Source: a virus. From it: DNA of 20,069 nucleotides. The position numbers and the translations under genes were made by a program. Under the pieces are notes generated by a model, which was not told the DNA's origin, did no database searches, and saw nothing but the letters and a program-made list of their open reading frames with translations. The stretch lies in the IMG/VR virus record IMGVR_UViG_3300043444_000008, positions 1 to 20,069 of that record; one strand, 5' to 3'. Within the stretch, counting starts at the first letter, position 1, and the number at the start of each line of letters is the position of its first letter. Below, in pieces: positions 18,244 through 20,069 of this stretch.

Positions 18244-18401
18244 TGCAAACAGAACACTTAAGACGCAAGGCTCGTCAGCTTTACAACAACGAGCAAGTCC
18301 CTACTAAAGTCAACCAGTACAACCAACGTAAATGGGTCAGGTCAGTTCTTAAACTTGGTGACAAGTGGTTAGTAGCCAAGCAGATAGGACGCATCCAATG
18401 A
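18243..18401 (+). CDS. 52-residue basic phage protein
   Basis: The product begins MQTEHLRRKARQLYNNEQVP and continues with NQRKWVRSVLKLGDKWLVAK. I use the ATG that overlaps the membrane peptide stop (TAATG); a GTG 20 codons upstream in the same frame would lie inside the membrane peptide gene and gives an implausible N-terminus. The pattern RRKA.xLxN...VP...RxWxxSVxxLGDxWLxA is shared by small early-operon proteins of unknown function in other phages. The basic helices suggest DNA or protein binding. Confidence 0.75.
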   Translation: MQTEHLRRKARQLYNNEQVPTKVNQYNQRKWVRSVLKLGDKWLVAKQIGRIQ

Positions 18402-18571
18402 TTACCAGAGAAGACGCAATCAAGGACTTGTCACATGGTCTTTACTGCTGTTACTGCTGTGAGCCTAAGACATACGGCTCATGCTGCCAAGAGAATCACT
18501 TTGTAGAGTTTGCAGACCTTTATGAAGAAGATAAAGAAGCAATGATTGAAGATTATTTAAAGGAAGAATGA
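18398..18571 (+). CDS. 57-residue Cys-rich protein, possible zinc binder
   Basis: The product begins MITREDAIKDLSHGLYCCYC and has the cluster CCYCCEPKTYGSCCQENHF, six Cys and one His in about 20 residues, enough for one zinc or a metal pair. The C-terminal half is acidic and helical (EFADLYEEDKEAMIEDYLKE). The ATG overlaps the previous stop by 4 bases (ATGA); an earlier start would read into the upstream gene. No known family is recognised. It may be a protein-binding zinc knuckle in the recombination operon. Confidence 0.75.
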   Translation: MITREDAIKDLSHGLYCCYCCEPKTYGSCCQENHFVEFADLYEEDKEAMIEDYLKEE

Positions 18572-18572
18572 A

Positions 18573-19187
18573 ATGGTACATAAGAAGTTAATGCAAGCAC
18601 GAATTGCCCTGCAAAACGCACCTCTGAAGAAGTCTGGTCACAATAAGTTTGCTGGTTACAGCTACTTTGAACTTGGTGACTTTATCCCCACGATTAACCA
18701 AATCTTTGCTGATGTAGGTCTGTGTGGCGTAGTGTCATACGATGCTGAGATAGCAAGCCTTACAATCACAGACGTAGATGATGGTACTAACATCATCATT
18801 ACTAGCCCAATGGCAGACGCTAATCTGAAGGGTTGTCATCCTATCCAGAACCTAGGGGCTGTAGAAACCTACACAAGACGCTACCTTTGGGTTACAGCAA
18901 TGGAAATCGTTGAGCATGATGCTTTGGATTCTTCTGCACCACTCAAGGAAGAAAAAAAAGCACCAGTCATTGCACCAGCGCAAGGAATACGAGAGGAGTT
19001 ACCTATTGAAGAACTTAGGTATCTCGATGAATTAGCAGTTGAGTTAATTGCTATTTGTGAGAAAGACCCAAAGGCTGCTTGGGTTAGGTTGGAGAAAGAG
19101 AACTTAGAAGCTGACCAGAAGGTTGCTCTTTGGACTCTGATGCCAAGCAATGTAAGAAGCGCCATCAAGAAAGCAAAGGAAGTTTAA
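18573..19187 (+). CDS. erf: ERF-family single-strand annealing recombinase
   Basis: A 204-residue protein. The ERF domain spans residues 1-115: QARIALQNAPLKKSGHNKFA, then GYSYFELGDFIPTINQIFAD with VGLCGVVSYD, then NLGAVETYTRRYLWVTAMEI with VEHDA. The GAxxTYxxRYL core is the family signature. Such proteins form rings that anneal complementary single strands and circularise or recombine phage DNA, as Erf does in P22. The C-terminal half is a charged linker and a helical end (LRYLDELAVELIAICEKDPK), usual for the family. An AAGGA site lies in the end of the previous gene. Confidence 0.92.
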   Translation: MVHKKLMQARIALQNAPLKKSGHNKFAGYSYFELGDFIPTINQIFADVGLCGVVSYDAEIASLTITDVDDGTNIIITSPMADANLKGCHPIQNLGAVETYTRRYLWVTAMEIVEHDALDSSAPLKEEKKAPVIAPAQGIREELPIEELRYLDELAVELIAICEKDPKAAWVRLEKENLEADQKVALWTLMPSNVRSAIKKAKEV

Positions 19188-19433
19188 ATGGAATACAACA
19201 ATGAAAATCGTGGTGCGTTGTGGAAGAACGACCGCAGAGATGATGATAAGTTTCCTCACTACAAAGGGTCACTCAATGTAGAGGGTGTAGATTTTTGGAT
19301 TAGTGCATGGATTAAAGAAGGTAAGGACGGCTCTAAGTTTATGTCTTTATCTATCAAAGCTAAAGACCAAAAGGAAGCTAAAGCAACTGCAAAGCGTTCA
19401 CCAAGAGATGATTTTGAGGACGCACCTTTCTGA
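19188..19433 (+). CDS. Small single-stranded DNA-binding-type protein
   Basis: An 81-residue protein immediately after the ERF stop. N-terminal NENRGALWKNDRRDDDKFPH, then YKGSLNVEGVDFWISAWIKE and GSKFMSLSIKAKDQ, give the beta strands of a small OB-like fold seen in phage proteins near ERF or RecT genes. The C-terminal tip DDFEDAPF ends in acidic residues plus Pro-Phe, like the protein-docking tail of bacterial SSB (DDDIPF). Binding single-stranded DNA for the annealing protein is the likely job. The absence of a known SSB core motif keeps this at the level of inference. Confidence 0.75.
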   Translation: MEYNNENRGALWKNDRRDDDKFPHYKGSLNVEGVDFWISAWIKEGKDGSKFMSLSIKAKDQKEAKATAKRSPRDDFEDAPF

Positions 19434-19469
19434 GTTATGGGCGAAAGTGGCTAGAAATAGCGGACGAAC

Positions 19470-19856
19470 ATGAGTAGCCCACCCAATCAAATGCGAAACT
19501 CTCTGGCAAGTCATACAGACTTCCGAGATTTCGCAGGGTTGATTCCTGAAAATACGCATTTCTTGCCTAGCAACATAGACATGATTTGCGAAAGACGAGG
19601 TTATTTCTTAATCGGTGAGTGGAAGAAACCAAACGAGAAAATAGCCAAAGGCCAAGAGCTACTACTTAGGGCTTTTGCACAAGTACCTAAATTTACTGTG
19701 ATTATCATTATTGGCAACACAGATACAGAACACACAACTGTCGGAGATGTTTTCCAAGTACCGACATTTGGTAATTGTAAAAAGCTAGGTACTGGTCTTG
19801 ATTTCCTAAAAGACTTTTATGTCATGTGGTATGACTTCGCAAATCAGAAAGGATAA
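19470..19856 (+). CDS. PD-(D/E)XK-like nuclease candidate
   Basis: A 128-residue protein. DMICERRGYFLIGEWKKPNE contains Asp37 and the Glu50-x-Lys52 pair (GEWK), and Gln62 follows in AKGQELLLRAF; D-xn-ExK-Q is the layout of this nuclease fold. The next strand FTVIIIIGNTD is hydrophobic as expected. Similar small proteins with DxDM.xERxGxFLxGEWK occur in phage recombination clusters. The ATG at 19470 follows GGACGAAC; a second ATG seven codons on has no ribosome site. The gene lies after ERF and the SSB-like gene, so DNA end processing or junction cutting is plausible. Confidence 0.7.
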   Translation: MSSPPNQMRNSLASHTDFRDFAGLIPENTHFLPSNIDMICERRGYFLIGEWKKPNEKIAKGQELLLRAFAQVPKFTVIIIIGNTDTEHTTVGDVFQVPTFGNCKKLGTGLDFLKDFYVMWYDFANQKG

Positions 19857-19858
19857 AC

Positions 19859-20069
19859 ATGAGTTACGCAAATGTAGAAATAAAGATTATTCAATGGGCA
19901 GAAGCAAGAAAAATTATTCCTAACAGCACCCCAGAAGTTCAACTTCTAAAAGCAATGTCAGAGATGGGAGAACTAGCAGATGCAACCATTAAGAAAGACA
20001 AGGAAGCTATTGTGGACGCTGTTGGTGATGTCATGGTCTGCCTTGTTAATTACTGCGCTTTGCAAGACC
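19859..20069 (+). CDS. MazG-like nucleotide pyrophosphohydrolase, cut by the window edge
   Basis: The first 70 codons are present. MSEMGELADATIKKDKEAIV followed by DAVGDVMVCLVN shows the helical MazG fold: Glu35 and Glu38 in SEMGELAD and Asp53 and Asp57 in DAVGDV bind magnesium. These enzymes hydrolyse nucleoside triphosphates to monophosphates; phage versions may clean nucleotide pools or lower alarmone. AAAGGA precedes the ATG, 2 bases after the nuclease stop. The C-terminal end is beyond the window. Confidence 0.88.
   Translation, partial: MSYANVEIKIIQWAEARKIIPNSTPEVQLLKAMSEMGELADATIKKDKEAIVDAVGDVMVCLVNYCALQD

Noticed and set aside
1-20069. tRNA genes, CRISPR arrays, insertion sequences, integrase and attachment site
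   Set aside because: I looked for cloverleaf, repeat-spacer, transposase and recombinase patterns by eye and saw none; an integrase may lie outside the window.

Overview
The window is a piece of a tailed, temperate-looking bacteriophage genome with podovirus-type (P22-like) virion genes. It is almost fully coding, with genes packed end to end and joined by many 4-base ATGA (or GTGA) overlaps and 1-base TAATG/TGATG overlaps. E. coli-like sigma-70 promoters, AGGAG-type ribosome sites and the gene families (P22-type portal, SU10-type capsid, lambda O/P-like replication genes, RusA, ERF) point to a proteobacterial host. My guess is an aquatic betaproteobacterium, but the host cannot be fixed from this sequence. 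No integrase, lysis genes, tRNA, CRISPR or insertion sequence is visible, so the phage continues beyond both ends.

Layout, right to left. A genetic switch sits at about 17.5-18.15 kb. A 50-codon Cro/YdaS-like helix-turn-helix gene (17854-18006) reads leftward from an extended -10 promoter placed so that its mRNA would be leaderless. It is coupled by ATGA to a winged-helix regulator gene (17510-17857). Divergently, a strong promoter (18079-18106) drives a rightward early operon: a 30-residue membrane peptide, two small proteins, an ERF annealing recombinase, a small SSB-like protein, a PD-(D/E)XK-like nuclease and a truncated MazG-like pyrophosphohydrolase.

Leftward from the switch come replication genes (lambda O-like and P-like), small unknown genes, the RusA resolvase, and then a second leftward promoter at about 15.2 kb. 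Below it lie accessory genes: an HNH-AP2 homing-type nuclease, a glutaredoxin, a 33-residue membrane peptide, several unknown proteins and an HNH protein. This block ends at a textbook intrinsic terminator (12602-12627). Beyond it is the leftward virion cluster: a Cys-rich protein, two small proteins, small and large terminase, a coiled-coil protein, portal, a large SGNH-domain repeat protein, a small protein, scaffold, major capsid protein, a terminator, an unknown protein, adaptor, tail accessory protein, a jelly-roll-like virion protein and the start of another gene.

The most unusual observation is a 19-base element, CCCAAGCAATTCGCAAGGG, present without mismatch in both the rightward early leader (18115-18133) and the leftward accessory leader (15186-15204). 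Each copy has the same orientation relative to transcription and lies 8 bases after the -10 box. It could be a shared operator, or an RNA element in the position of lambda nutL/nutR. Five short genes (30-50 codons), easily missed because of their length, are also described.
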